Assembly (NCBI GenBank): GCA_013076295.1
Contig: RQOL01000867.1
Location: forward strand, 29,558-93,557
Direction: 5' to 3'
Length of the DNA: 64,000 nucleotides
From: Sanderia malayensis
Taxonomy: Eukaryota > Cnidaria > Scyphozoa > Semaeostomeae > Pelagiidae
Position numbers and translations under genes: made by a program. Below the pieces are notes generated by a model, which was not told where the DNA came from, searched no databases, and saw only the letters and a program-made list of their open reading frames with translations. Position 1 is the stretch's first letter; every line of letters begins with the position of its first letter. Shown piece after piece: positions 32,701 through 40,751 of this stretch.

Positions 32701-35568
32701 AAGTATTGGGATGATAAAGGGAGCGCAAGCCGAAACGTTGATCTTCAAAGCCTCTAGGGAACGAATGTCTCCCATAACTGCATTATAAAATTGCCTTAAA
32801 CTAATGGCAGATTGTGTTGGCTTAGTCATTTTGAGAATATTGTTTACGTGAGCGCGAACGATACGTCTGGGGTGGCCAAAATTCTCTTTTAATGTTTCTT
32901 CTAGAATTGCATAATTGTCTCCCGAAGGAATAATGCCTTGAACTGTTTTTAGAGCTTCTCCCCGTAACTGACCAATCAGATATGTGAATTTTGAAGATGC
33001 TGGGAGATCGGATAGACTTCCTACTTGGGTTTGGAATCTCTCCCAGAAACCGTGCCAATCTGTGATTTTTCCGTCAAATGTGGGCAGTTGCAAATCGGGT
33101 AGCTTCGACCTTAACGTTAACGTAGATTGTGACGTTGGAGATTGAGAAACGAGGGTTGAAGCGTTTTTCTTTTCAAATTCCGAGATACAAAATGCAAGTT
33201 TACTTATCTTACCTCGGTTGTTGTTTGTTACCTCGGTGACTTCATCAAAGAATGCGTCCGATTCATCTTCATCTTCGATTTCATCTAGGGCGACGATACG
33301 TATTTCTTTGTCTAAATTCTGGCACTCCTTCAATTGCTCTTGTAAGGCTGCAGCGGCTGTCTTGAGGAAGGTTATTTCTTCATTCAATAAGCGATCCCTC
33401 TTGAATAGACTTGATGCCTCGTTGAAAGTCTTCGTGAAGCTACGCCTTAGTTGTCTTCGCTCCAACTGCAATTTCTCGAACGGCGTTTTCGGCATGTCTG
33501 CTACCAAAATGTATAAACGAACAGCAATAATCGAAATCCTGGTCACGGCACCAAATGTGGAGAACGGAACGAAGACAAACACATCGGATAAATATATACA
33601 AAACTGATATATTGAATGCTAATGAAAACGTGAATACGAAAGCGTAATGTTAGAATGAACGTAATAATAAAAAGTGAGCGACATATGATCAGAACGATAG
33701 AATATAATTGGGGCTTGGTAACTAATGTCAATCATGTGTGTTCTACTTGACATCTGTCCTGATCTTGTGTCAGTTTTACCAACACCTGCTTGAGATGTTC
33801 TTTTGTTTTTCAGCACTCAAATTTTTCTTCCAAAATTGTTAATCCATGTTACCCAAAAGGCTTCTCAAAAATGGAAACTGCAGAAAATTTATGGATGCTA
33901 CCTTGCAGTGCAAAGCCAAGAAGCAGCATATTTCCATTGCATCCACTGAAACAATATGAAGTGATTGGTAGCAGTGATTATAATGCATGCAAAAAGGCAG
34001 TAAGGTTGCTATTCAATGAAACAAAATGCCACTATAATTCATGTTCATTTGATGACGTATATCAACCTGATGTCCGAGGCAAATTTATTGTGAGTATAGT
34101 GCTATTTTCTCCTTTATAACGTTAACATGGCACACACACACACTTACCTATTCACATACCGTATTTCCTCTAATAAGCGCCTGTGCCCTTATTAAATATT
34201 TTGCAAAATTATTTGAAGCAAACATTGAAGATAGAATTATTTCACACTTGTTGATTTTAGGGTGGGCGCTTATTGGAGGGGCGGTTAAAAGAGGGGGGCA
34301 CTAATTAGAGGAAATACGGTATATTTGCATATGAATGATTGCTTTCGGAAGTTGTTTTAATTACAGCAAATATTTGACATATGTATACAGGTGTATATTG
34401 TAATTGTTTAGCCATCATGTGATGGAATTTTTTATTTGCAGGCTTTCTCTGGCTTTGGATATGTCGGGGAGTTCTTAAACCTGACAGAAAAACACAGTAT
34501 TGAAGACTTATTGAAAGCTGGTAGTGATTTATGCAAAGATAACTGGAAAAAGGTATTACACAACAATTTTTCAATTCCCGTCAGCTATTGTTTGTATTTA
34601 CCAGCTGCACTATGACATTTAATGTCATGGAATTGTTTGATTTTGCTTAAATACATATTTATTTTCATATCTGCAGTTAAAAGAGCATCATCCATCGGTT
34701 GCTGATAAGCATTTGCACAAATATTGCTTTGATGCCGAATATATTCATCAGATATTGACTCGTGGATTTCATTTTAAGAACTCTTCAAAGCAAATTAGAT
34801 TTACTAACAAGGCAAGTTTGGATTATTTTATACCTTATTAGGCTGTGTGATGTTCTTGAATTATTTATCATATCCATACTGAACTGTGTCTCACATCTTT
34901 GCTGAACTGTTTCTTATGTTCTTGCTGAACTATTCCTTATGTCTTTTTCGAACTATTCCTTATGTCTTTTCTGAACTAGTTCTGGTGTCTTTTCTTAACT
35001 ATTCTTGATGTCTTTTCTGAACTAGTTCTGGTGTCTTTTCTGAACTATTCCTTATGTCTTTTCTGAACTAGTTCTGGTGTCTTTTCTGAACTATTCCTTA
35101 TGTCTTTTCTGAACTAGTCCTTATGTCTTTTCTGAACTATTCCTCATGTCTTTTCTGAATTATTCCTTATGTCTTTCCTGAACTAGTTCTTATCTCTTTT
35201 CTGAACTATTCCTTACGTCTTTTCTCAACTTTTTTTATGTTTTGGTGAACTATGTTTCACATCTGTGCCAAATCTTTGCTGAAGTGTTCTTTGCATTCGT
35301 GTTTCCTTTTCTGATTTTATTGTTTATTATCATCATAATTTAGGTGAATGGTGTTGATGCTGGATGGTCTCTTGGTTTTATAGTCAATGCTACAAATAGG
35401 ATACCAACTGAGAAGCCGAGAAGCAGATTGAGCAGAGAGAATTATCTCTTTCTAACTGGATTGAGTGTCATGATTGTTGCTTTTTCTATTATTTTGTGTT
35501 TTTCGTACACTGTGAAAAAATGCAGAACTCATGACCGTGGTTATAAACCTTTAAATTATACTGATTAG
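23791..35568 (+). CDS. ENTPD: Ectonucleoside triphosphate diphosphohydrolase (cell-surface NTPDase)
   Basis: Membrane ecto-enzyme that hydrolyses extracellular NTPs and NDPs. Ten exons: 23791-23827, 24301-24425, 24868-24988, 25202-25355, 25461-25632, 26063-26275, 33814-34089, 34442-34552, 34677-34811, 35344-35568; 1569 nt, 522 residues, close to the family's usual 500 or so. All phases agree. Apyrase conserved regions in order: VVIDAGSSHTDITVYKW (ACR1), YLGATAGMRLL (ACR2), ITGKEEGTFGWITVNLL (ACR3), GALDMGGGSAEISF (ACR4), AFSGFGYVGEFL (ACR5). A transmembrane helix near each end (LVLALSFFLLGAVGLITSY; FLTGLSVMIVAFSIILCF) gives the two-pass topology of the ENTPD1/2/3/8 group. The sixth intron is 7.5 kb because of a BEL/Pao insertion; the ninth uses a GC donor. 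Frame fully open, so likely functional. Confidence 0.95.
26577..27108. mobile_element. MITE with GTTCAATAATTACGTCA termini in NTPDase intron 6
   Basis: Left end GTTCAATAATTACGTCACGC and right end GCTTGACGTAATTATTGAAC are inverted repeats of about 25 bp; the outer bases are GGCC and GCCCC. Internal G-runs (AGGGGGGTGGGTGGTTCT) occur near both ends. ATTG lies on both flanks and may be the target duplication. No coding content. Confidence 0.7.
27109..27693. other. NTPDase intron 6 sequence left of the retrotransposon
   Basis: Contains a short repeated phrase (AATAGTCACTCCGCTTGCCT twice, about 27289-27332). No gene recognised. Confidence 0.4.
27694..27890 (-). repeat. 3' LTR of the BEL/Pao element
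   Basis: 197 bp, same sequence as 33556-33752. The adjacent internal bases (about 27891-27905, minus sense CCGGGCCCCAGTA) sit where the polypurine tract is expected, but are not clearly purine-rich. Confidence 0.95.
27912..30407 (-). CDS. BEL/Pao RT end, RNase H and integrase
   Basis: 831 codons. After the RT connection (TSKLYDPLGMLSPVTLIAHL) come RNase H (VFTDASKSALGVTAYL; LWTDSEIALFWL; NPADLASRG), an HHCC finger (HHRMHHVG ... CVTCKK), the integrase core (IGIDFTGHL, LSDNAQTFK, SPHWGGVYERLIG, i.e. the D,D,E residues) and the C-terminal domain found in BEL integrases (LQEGDVVLVADTDSPRHRWP). Open throughout, so the integrase part is intact. Confidence 0.93.
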   Translation of the reverse strand: MGLSWNTRNDDISFPALTFASASTTLTKRKVLSMTSKLYDPLGMLSPVTLIAHLYIAALWDEKFGWDQPLPPSQVAKWQKIQNDLQAASEVHFPRWINFAKAQPVALHVFTDASKSALGVTAYLTQGASSFLLGSKSKLVARNKINLTIPQLELSAMFLGSQYCDTLLNILTKDFQSVSVHLWTDSEIALFWLTSKRKLKQFVQNKVDAINSKFPSSFWGHTSTTDNPADLASRGCSTVSLTISALWQHGPKWLCDPPSWPPWPKPSTSSTVVLSAVTDQHVYTQEFSIGNVIDVNRFNSYSRLLATSVYVYRFCHRTGTTGPPTTSEIEAIERAWLKSEQLRCYPQVVSYLSSHDSHDKKIAPPIVRQLNLFLDNDGLVRTKGRFTLDASLVLLPRHCRFTDLIILECHHRMHHVGVGGTIVALRNRFWVPSARSATRRLLTKCVTCKKVTGRHVQLPTPSELPLFRYDTSLRPFSNIGIDFTGHLTVKGRSGDHIKVYLCLFTCLTTRAINLEIVEDLSTSTFLQAFRRHCSVFSIPQLILSDNAQTFKRAEQDLQTLLAHFDSPTIKNALAQKRIRFLYIPARSPHWGGVYERLIGLTKSVLKKVLGRSLISLSELYTLIKEVQAILNDRPLTTISSDINDLQPLTPNHLLFGFNVTSLPHPPLDSVDYDPNFGNSSEISRAQHHRTTLYHHFLQRFKTEYLSLLRETHAHHNNKTHPSRNVLQEGDVVLVADTDSPRHRWPLGVVIKLLYGSDHLCRAACIRTANGHTTRSVIKLYPLELNVGKPHKEPNVSEGHAEHSTATTRPKRTAAAAARDKIFAQLIDQSHD
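30356..30997 (-). CDS. BEL/Pao reverse transcriptase segment
   Basis: Overlaps the preceding frame and continues the RT: LRIVFAANSGKVSLNDCL, YAFVADIQRAFLHVKL (first catalytic Asp region), FGHTSSPMSLGAVLLHHL and the palm box LYVDNLLSG. The box has Asn at the second Asp position of the usual YVDD. BEL RT boxes vary here, so activity cannot be judged. It leaves frame again near 30405, where the next segment takes over. Confidence 0.88.
   Translation of the reverse strand: MSLFAALLCSERFRNDPLRIVFAANSGKVSLNDCLYTGPCLLNNLVELLHRFRFPQYAFVADIQRAFLHVKLREADRPFVRFLWYKDNDPTKDICVYTYTTIVFGHTSSPMSLGAVLLHHLEQFRTPVAVDISEKLYVDNLLSGVDNEADTISYFHEARHLMQQGNFVLRQWCSNSKLLCDLAREHSTSTKSFIVSIWDFPGTHVTMISRFQR
30910..33495 (-). 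CDS. BEL/Pao gag-protease and start of RT
   Basis: Start chosen at ATG 33495 (MPKTPFEKLQLERRQLRR), just inside the primer site; the frame is open further upstream into the LTR. In order: coiled-coil gag N-terminus, gag core (LPTFDGKITDWHGFWERF, DUF1759-type), zinc knuckles (CQLCKGPHATSHC; CLNCLNTGHRVSNC; CAKCKGKHHTSIH), a retropepsin-like protease with FFDEGSQRSYV, and the beginning of the RT (CHYLPHFFVLKD). It runs off frame at a run of five C residues near 30956. The break is described, not repaired. Confidence 0.92.
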   Translation of the reverse strand: MPKTPFEKLQLERRQLRRSFTKTFNEASSLFKRDRLLNEEITFLKTAAAALQEQLKECQNLDKEIRIVALDEIEDEDESDAFFDEVTEVTNNNRGKISKLAFCISEFEKKNASTLVSQSPTSQSTLTLRSKLPDLQLPTFDGKITDWHGFWERFQTQVGSLSDLPASSKFTYLIGQLRGEALKTVQGIIPSGDNYAILEETLKENFGHPRRIVRAHVNNILKMTKPTQSAISLRQFYNAVMGDIRSLEALKINVSACAPFIIPILEDKLPGKVRSAIGDSGQGVNFLLKQFTDSFRDYIAREEQTQSGFPQATLPPPSRYESYEHNVSSTSTLSTTINTRCQLCKGPHATSHCTIPASEKSATVIQQSLCLNCLNTGHRVSNCNARGRCAKCKGKHHTSIHGIRIHSTNTTFQRNAQTQNQPPSRANTHAAIITNESSTASSAPENVSTANSTSQPITTNCAPLLNIDINDCLDDDPPYPSLHINDKSSYVNRTAKLKPPQSTNAPSEAANQQIILKTAKAVAIANDKKSNANIFFDEGSQRSYVRAEFANQLGLNPESYELLSVSGFGGTITKRNYGVSTLGLETTSGVELIRVLFSDEIVKPINQSGCYNLKNDSRFKKLEFANDFSDEHFQVDILIGADAAYRFLGSIDNQFQEPFIQKSKFGLVISGPFPKPIPELGNPALSEEITSIHTNAAKSINEVDVNSDKSFASPLSFENLVDNAELSVQFEKILQHQSLNYDNDKQKTNAFIHDYQQRVEFRDGQYFAPLPWKDEHPPLPSNLSLCKNRLTQVTTRLNKLGLMDQYCKVMDEHLAKGYIEELSNLNQPWPEEGCHYLPHFFVLKDSETTPCVLFLQLIPEK
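33541..33553 (-). other. Primer-binding site of the BEL/Pao element
   Basis: Minus-sense TGGTGCCGTGACC starts two bases after the 5' LTR. It is complementary to a tRNA 3' end GGTCACGGCACCA; animal tRNA-His ends in TCACGGCA plus CCA, so tRNA-His is the likely primer (inference from memory of tRNA sequences). Confidence 0.7.
33556..33752 (-). repeat. 5' LTR of the BEL/Pao element
   Basis: 197 bp identical by eye to the other LTR. In minus sense it begins TGTCAAGTAGAA and ends CTCCACA. The promoter for the element should lie here. Confidence 0.95.
34158..34320. mobile_element. MITE of the ACCGTATTTCCTCT family
   Basis: Ends ACCGTATTTCCTCTAATAAG and its inverse (CTAATTAGAGGAAATACGGT). Inside are GGGCGCTTATTGGAGGGG-type words. 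In NTPDase intron 7. Relatives at about 43590-43700 and 60315-60754. Confidence 0.75.
34895..35250 (+). repeat. Minisatellite in the last NTPDase intron
   Basis: About 15 units of 23-24 bp of the form TCTTTTCTGAACTATTCCTTATG, alternating with a CTAGTTCTGGTG variant, in places as strict two-unit repeats (35010-35110). Confidence 0.9.
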
Positions 35569-35909
35569 GATTTATTAACTATTCAACACGAATGAAACTG
35601 TTTTTTTCTCAATTACTGCCTTGTTCTGTGTTCTTATATTTTGATTGTAAATTGTTTATGTTTTGTGACCACAAGGACGTGATCCATATTTTCATTTCTT
35701 ACCACGTTGCAGGTAACAACTATTTCATGTTGATTATATTGTTAAGATTTCGTACTATTTATATTTTTAGATTCTGTCAATAGTTTAAAATAAAAGAACA
35801 ACACTTCATGTTTCTATATTTCAAGATGAACACAAAACTAAATTAAGGTATGTTTTTACATTTTTGACTTTCTTGCAAGTCAAGGTATGTTCTCTTCTTG
35901 GGTCGAACC

Positions 35910-36086
35910 ATGGCTTTCACAATAAATGTTTTCATATTTGTATGTTGCGCATGTATGTATGTATGTGAAGATCAACATGTTCCCACATGCAATTCGTCAC
36001 AAACTCGATATGTGTATTTCAGTGAACGTCAACGTTCTTTCCGACGGCGGTCGCTGCCCATGACAAATGCTACTGGGTGTTTCTAG
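35910..36086 (+). CDS. Possible small secreted peptide (hypothetical)
   Basis: 58 codons from ATG 35910. The first 20 or so residues (MAFTINVFIFVCCACMYVC) look like a signal peptide; the rest holds two more cysteines, a SERQRSFRRRS basic stretch and an NAT glycosylation site. No homologue recognised, no splice context proven, and it may be chance in low-selection DNA between the NTPDase and repeats. Confidence 0.25.
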   Translation: MAFTINVFIFVCCACMYVCEDQHVPTCNSSQTRYVYFSERQRSFRRRSLPMTNATGCF

Positions 36087-36640
36087 ACGGCTTTATAACA
36101 CACTTATTTTTCGGCCGGGGATAGAATACTGGTCACTCGTCCAGCGCAGCTTCGGCCTCGTTGGCTTGATCTCGATGTTCTGGCAAAACGGCCTAAAAGG
36201 GGTGGGGAGCTTAGTAGCAGCCTTTCACGGGACGCACTGACCCGCATGAGGAAGAGAGGATTTCGCTGTTTCGGCGAAATTTTTTCTTCCCTTGAATGTT
36301 GTATTTTATTTTTGTTTCTTTTTTTCCCCACAAATATTAATTTTTTTTTAGACTCAACTTTAAAGTCTTTGTTAAAGGCAAAGGGTAAGCTTATCTGGAC
36401 AGTCGTAACTAACAGTCATCAACTTCAGATGCCTTCAACAGTATCAATGCAATCAATGCATCAAATCAACGATGCAAGACTTTTGTAGCATGGGTTACTC
36501 AGTGAATGTCCTGTTGTAGTGCATGTGGGATATTCCCATGCACGCATGCGTGTTTTGAGATGACAAATGACAAATGTGAGACGACAAAGTTTCAGCTCCT
36601 GTCAGTGACAAATTATTAGATCACAAGAATTACAGTCCTA
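36087..36640. other. Intergenic DNA, no gene recognised
   Basis: Short open frames only. A palindromic hint (GGCAAAACGGCC) and a T-rich stretch at 36290-36350. Nothing supportable. Confidence 0.4.
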
Positions 36641-36649
36641 TACCATCAA

Positions 36650-36810
36650 CTGCAGTGGCCTGGTGGTAGCGCGTTTGGATGCGAACTGAAAGGTATCTGG
36701 TTCAAGTTCAGGTCGGAGAAAAGCAAAAAGAACGGTGGTCAGCCGATTAGAATAGCAACCTTAAATCCCTGGTTCATGTTCACGTGGAGAAAAGCAAAAT
36801 GAGACAATGT
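36650..36810 (+). repeat. tRNA-derived SINE-like sequence
   Basis: Box A-like TGGCCTGGTGGTAGCGCG (36657-36674) and box B-like GGTTCAAGTTC (36699-36709) at tRNA spacing, followed by GGAGAAAAGCAAAA, which recurs about 70 bp later after a second CCTGGTTCATGTTCACG. This fits the head and repeated body of a tRNA-derived SINE. Confidence 0.55.
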
Positions 36811-36894
36811 GATTGAAAAATCTTTGAAACATTACAATTTGTCAAAGATAATCCCAATAGAACACTTTAAACAGTTCGAATTATAAAATAACAA

Positions 36895-37050
36895 TCTCCT
36901 TGGTAATATCCCAAAATCTCAAAGCAAATTCCCTTGGGAATAAACAATTCCCTGGGGAATAAAGATCCCTCTGATAAATTAATTCTCTAGGGAATTCATT
37001 TCCCCAGGGAATAATGAAATTTTATTCCCTAGGGAATTAAACAACATCCA
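36895..37050. repeat. Cluster of TTCCC(N)GGGAA palindromes
   Basis: At least six short palindromes in about 125 bp: TTCCCTTGGGAATAA, TTCCCTGGGGAATAA, TCTCTAGGGAATTC, TTCCCCAGGGAATAA, TATTCCCTAGGGAATT, plus a partial CCAAAGGGAACG. Spacing is irregular. Confidence 0.75.
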
Positions 37051-37215
37051 AAGGGAACGTTATACGACTTGAAAATCCAAAGAGAATAACTTATTCAACA
37101 AATGCATTATTATATAACTTATAAAATAGTATAAACAAAGTGAGAAAGAGTAATATATACTACCAAAGTTTATCTTGGTGATTTTTGCTTATCTTTTATT
37201 CCTCTTGACGCAACC

Positions 37216-38162
37216 TCACCTCAACCTCAAAGAGATGCTGGTGATCGTGATATTTTGAGACCTGCAATGCAAATGAAAATAGGTTACCGTGGAAAACAAA
37301 TACTTGATGATTTTCATACTATTATACCAATAAAAGCAGTTTGACATTTAAGATATTGCATTGTTGGGTGCCGTGATAAATGAGCCCAAAATAAGACCGA
37401 AAATGAATTATCATAAGAAAATGCATTATTAGACACATATTGGGTAGTGGTGCAGAAAATCAAGATTATATAACGATATTTATTCAGACGATTTTTCTAA
37501 ACATCCATGCATTAGAGATTATTCAAGAAATGTTCCACAGAAGACAATTTGACAACATTCACCTTTGCAAATATGTCACGGTTCGTGATGCCACACCTCG
37601 TTGATTGCCTGAGTCGACCTTCTGGTAATCAAAACACGGCATCAAATTCTCAACTTCAAATGCATCGCCATTGCATGTTTGCTTCACCTTGAAAACAATG
37701 TATTGCACACAAATAAGCAAAAGAGTAGTGTAACAAGCGAGTAATCACCATGTTTAAGATCAAGTTGGAAGATTTGGGATACGTATAAAACAACAAAATG
37801 TCGAATTACACGTTTTTTATAAGAAACCACTTTATAAGAAACTTACTAGTAGAATTTGTGCTAAATTGTTTTCCTTAACAATAGAACACAATAGAAAATT
37901 TAAGAAACTTTTACTAGTAGGGCTTGAGCTAGATTTTTTATAAAATAAAAAACGTGTAGACTAATTCAGGCCTTCTGATCATTGTGATCCACGTTTCAAC
38001 TTTCTAGGACAGTTGGTTCATGTCAACATATTTTAAATGTAAATCATAACATTATGGTTGGTAGAACTTAACGATTGTTCTACTTACCACAAGACAATAA
38101 GGTTGCCTTTTCATCTGTATTGCTTTGGTATCTTGTCCATGTACGGTGTATGTTTTCTTAGC
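37216..38162 (-). CDS. Orphan three-exon gene fragment
   Basis: Minus-strand exons with good splice borders and matching phase: 38162-38088 (AKKTYTVHGQDTKAIQMKRQ), 37687-37563 (VKQTCNGDAFEVENLMPCFD ... GVASRTVTYLQ) and a short terminal exon 37261-37216 (SQNITITSISLRLR, stop). The upstream start was not found. The first exon is repeated at 39827-39753. I do not recognise the protein; nearby FLYWCH/MULE sequence leaves open that it belongs to a mobile element. Coding potential is inferred from splice sites, phase and the conserved duplicate exon. Confidence 0.45.
37807..37958. mobile_element. MITE of the TACACGTTTTTTATAAG family
   Basis: Left end TACACGTTTTTTATAAGAAA, right end AAAAAACGTGTA. 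Internal TTTAAGAAACTTTTACTAGT also appears in the copies at 48535 and 56049. It lies in an intron of the orphan minus-strand gene, after the 38162-38088 exon. Confidence 0.75.
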
Positions 38163-38595
38163 CTGTAAAATAAACCATAACTTTATTAAAATTCTACTCA
38201 CTCCCCTCACCTTCCTATTTATTATTTCACTTCTATCTACGAGAAAATGCTGGTAATTCTTGTACCTTTTTATTACCTTAATATTGATTAATTTTTTATA
38301 AATTAAAATACAGCATTTTCAATGCAACTAATCAAAGCTACAATAATTAAAAAAAAAACAAAAGTGAAAATAGAACATTGCGCTCACACACCATTGTATG
38401 TACGCTTGGATTCCCACCCTTGACCCTTGGGTTTTGCACTACCATGAGCTCTTGCGAGTAGATATTAAATGAAGTCAAACTCTCGAGCTTCATAACGGAC
38501 CCGCTGAAATCTTTGAAGGTTTTGTTAAAGCTGGCCTCTCACCACCAGCCGTCCAACATGCTGTACTGCCACCACAACACATTGACCAGGCATAG

Positions 38596-38668
38596 TGACT
38601 GGGTGGGACTCGAACCCACGACCTTCGGCCTCTCACGCCAACGCCCTATCCAATGGGCTATCCAGTCA
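38596..38668 (-). tRNA. tRNA-like sequence (probable SINE head or tRNA pseudogene)
   Basis: 73 nt that fold on the minus strand: 7-bp acceptor stem TGACTGG/CCAGTCA, D-arm GCCC...GGGC, anticodon stem TTGGC/GCCGA with loop GTGAGAG (anticodon GAG in frame with T33), short variable loop, T-arm GTGGG TTCGAGT CCCAC. Box A (TAGCCCATTGG) and box B (GGTTCGAGTCC) are intact. Anticodon GAG would be leucine, but tRNA-Leu needs a long variable arm, positions 8-9 are unusual, and no T-run terminator follows. So a tRNA-derived SINE is more likely than a working tRNA gene. Confidence 0.5.
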
Positions 38669-39199
38669 CACTTATATATCGTGTAGTAAGATCTAGTCAT
38701 TAGAAGTTGTAAATATGTGACGTGTCAAATCCCCAAGGATCGGCGGACATGCGCAGTACTATATACCTGGCTGATGCTCTGGATTACGCAGTCACGTAAT
38801 GACGTAGCTGTGCAGAGCTGCAATATGACAACAAACGAACGGCCAAACTTCCATCTAAAGTCGCTTTGAAATACACGTAATTTTGGAAATAATTCTTAAA
38901 AAGAGATTCGTGAACAGAAACTGACCATTCCCGAGGCTTTAGCATTAATAATTGACAACCGAATCTGAAATATAGCAATCTGCACATTACTTCGCTGGCA
39001 ATTTTTTCAATATCCCAGTTCACCATAGGTTCTTGAACAAAAGAAGATTTTTTAGGCCTCTGTAGTTGAAATACCGCGAATGAAAACCTTGAATCTGGCG
39101 ACTTAAACACCACCTAAGGCAAAAATCCAGAGTCTACTGAGGACCAAGTGTCTGATTCTCGGACTGGGAGCCACAATTTGGAATAATGTTCTACTTTCA

Positions 39200-39534
39200 G
39201 GGACGTAGGAAGCATCTTAAACTTGGGGGGGGCACGACACTTTAAGGGCACTTTTGCCGCTTGAAGGGCACTTTCAAGTACGTTGGATTCGCGAATGAAT
39301 AATGTGATACACAGTAGACATTGGTGCGAAATTACCAGGGCAGAGTGTTTTCATTTCAGAACATAAACAAACGAATATAAATTAAAATTAAAGTACAACC
39401 AACAGGGGAAAAATCAAAAATTATTTATGGCCATAGAACAGGGCACTTAGTGAAACAAAAAGGTCACTTTTTGTTTATTGCAAAATCTTGGGGGGGGCAC
39501 GTGCCCCCAGTGCCCTCCCCCCGGTTCCTACGTC
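39200..39534. mobile_element. MITE with GGGACGTAGGAA ends
   Basis: Left CAGGGACGTAGGAAGC, right GGTTCCTACGTCTATG. G-run/C-run blocks (GGGGGGGGCACG, GTGCCCTCCCCCC) just inside both ends extend the inverted repeat. No coding content. Confidence 0.7.
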
Positions 39535-39752
39535 TATGTCTACTCCATAAAGGCTCATAATGGAGTTTGCAAAATTAAAATTTGAATGCAATTCAATTTG
39601 CCTCTCAAATAGCCGAAACCTACCAATTCGAGCCTTTTAATCATTTTAAGACTAGCTTCAGCCCTCTTGGACAGTTGGTTCATGTCAACATATTTTAAAT
39701 GTAAATCATAACATTATGGTTGGTAGAACTTAACGATTGTTCTTCTACTTAC

Positions 39753-39827
39753 CACAAGACAATAAGGTTGCCTTTTCATCTGTATTGCTTTGGTTTCTTG
39801 TCCATGTACGGTGTATGATTTCTCAGC
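39753..39827 (-). CDS. Duplicate of the orphan gene's 25-codon exon
   Basis: 75 nt with acceptor and GTAAGTAG-type donor, encoding AEKSYTVHGQETKAIQMKRQ...; three conservative changes from exon 38162-38088. Similarity continues about 75 bp on each side (about 39670-39893 versus 38007-38225). A tandem exon duplicate, possibly mutually exclusive, or a duplicated gene fragment. Confidence 0.5.
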
Positions 39828-39898
39828 CTGTAAAATAAACCACAGTTCTATTAAAATTTTACTGACAACCTTCACCTTTCTATTTGTTATTTTTAGCA

Positions 39899-40650
39899 AG
39901 AGATGGCAACACAGAACCTGCAAAACTGGAATCTCCTGACAAAAGTATAGAAAAATGTGCCGTCAAGACAGAAAAATTGAGTTCAGATGTTGTAAGGTAT
40001 GTTATAAAATAAAACTTAATTTCGATGTTAAGTTGTTTCTCTTGTATGCTAAAACGTTGGCATATAATTAAATTGTATTGACAAATGCAATTTTTCTTTC
40101 ATTTCGGGATGGGGCCATTGAAACATCATTGATTCTATTTCCAAGTACGGATGAAGAAGACGAGTTTGATGTTGTCGGATTTATGCGAAATTCAGTGCCT
40201 GTGCTTGAAAATCCTTTGAAAGATTCGCTACCAACAGAAAGCTGCAGTTGATTTTATAAATGAAGAGATTCATTGCGATGTTATACCAGGTGCTACCAAG
40301 CAGGGAAAAGACAAGCTCATTGAGAGTGATGGCTATTCATACGTCCTGAGGCGGGCTTTTGGGCAAGCGGAAAGAAAGCCTGGAGGTGTAGCGTGTAGCG
40401 TCAGAAGCAAAAGCTTGTCCTGTAATGCAACGCTGCAACAAGATGGGCAGATGCTTTGCCGAGGTCCGCAACCTCACTGTCATGCTGGCAAGCCTGGTGT
40501 GAACATCACATGAAAAATTCAAGTAGATATAAAGAAAAAAGCCACTGAGAATGTATTTGCATCCGCTACAAACATTGTGGAGGGAATTATGCGTGAGAAT
40601 GCAGATCAGATCTTGTCGCAGCCGTCATGCAGTTTTCATGATCTGAATTG
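39899..40650 (+). pseudogene. FLYWCH-domain (MULE-type) remnant, plus strand
   Basis: Possible exon at about 39899-39998 (RDGNTEPAKLESPDKSIEKC) then an acidic exon (STDEEDEFDVVGFMRNSVPV) from about 40147. After a frame change at about 40240 a FLYWCH-like finger follows: KLIESDGYSYVLRRAFGQ, CSVRSKSLSCNATL, then C/H ligands (PHCHAGKPG). A stop at 40513 and a downstream helix (KATENVFASATNIVEGIMRE) resemble the minus-strand copy at 42540-42680. The catalytic domain is missing. Confidence 0.6.
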
Positions 40651-40751
40651 GGTCTGTGACGCAGGCTATCATGCAGTCAATCAACCTTGGCAAATTTGAT
40701 CAGATAAGCTAACCACCACAGAGAAAAAATGAGGCCAAAAGAACCAGCTAC

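Larger units (their letters stand above)
27694..33752 (-). mobile_element. Full-length BEL/Pao LTR retrotransposon
   Basis: 6059-bp element read on the minus strand, inserted in NTPDase intron 6. Two 197-bp LTRs (27694-27890, 33556-33752) look identical by eye, start/end TGTGGAG...CTTGACA in plus sense, and are flanked by the 5-bp duplication TCTGT (27689-27693, 33753-33757), the length BEL/Pao integrases make. A primer-binding site (33541-33553) lies two bases inside the 5' LTR. Coding order: gag, protease, RT, RNase H, integrase, typical of BEL/Pao. Two frame changes interrupt the polyprotein. Identical LTRs argue for a recent insertion. Confidence 0.97.
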
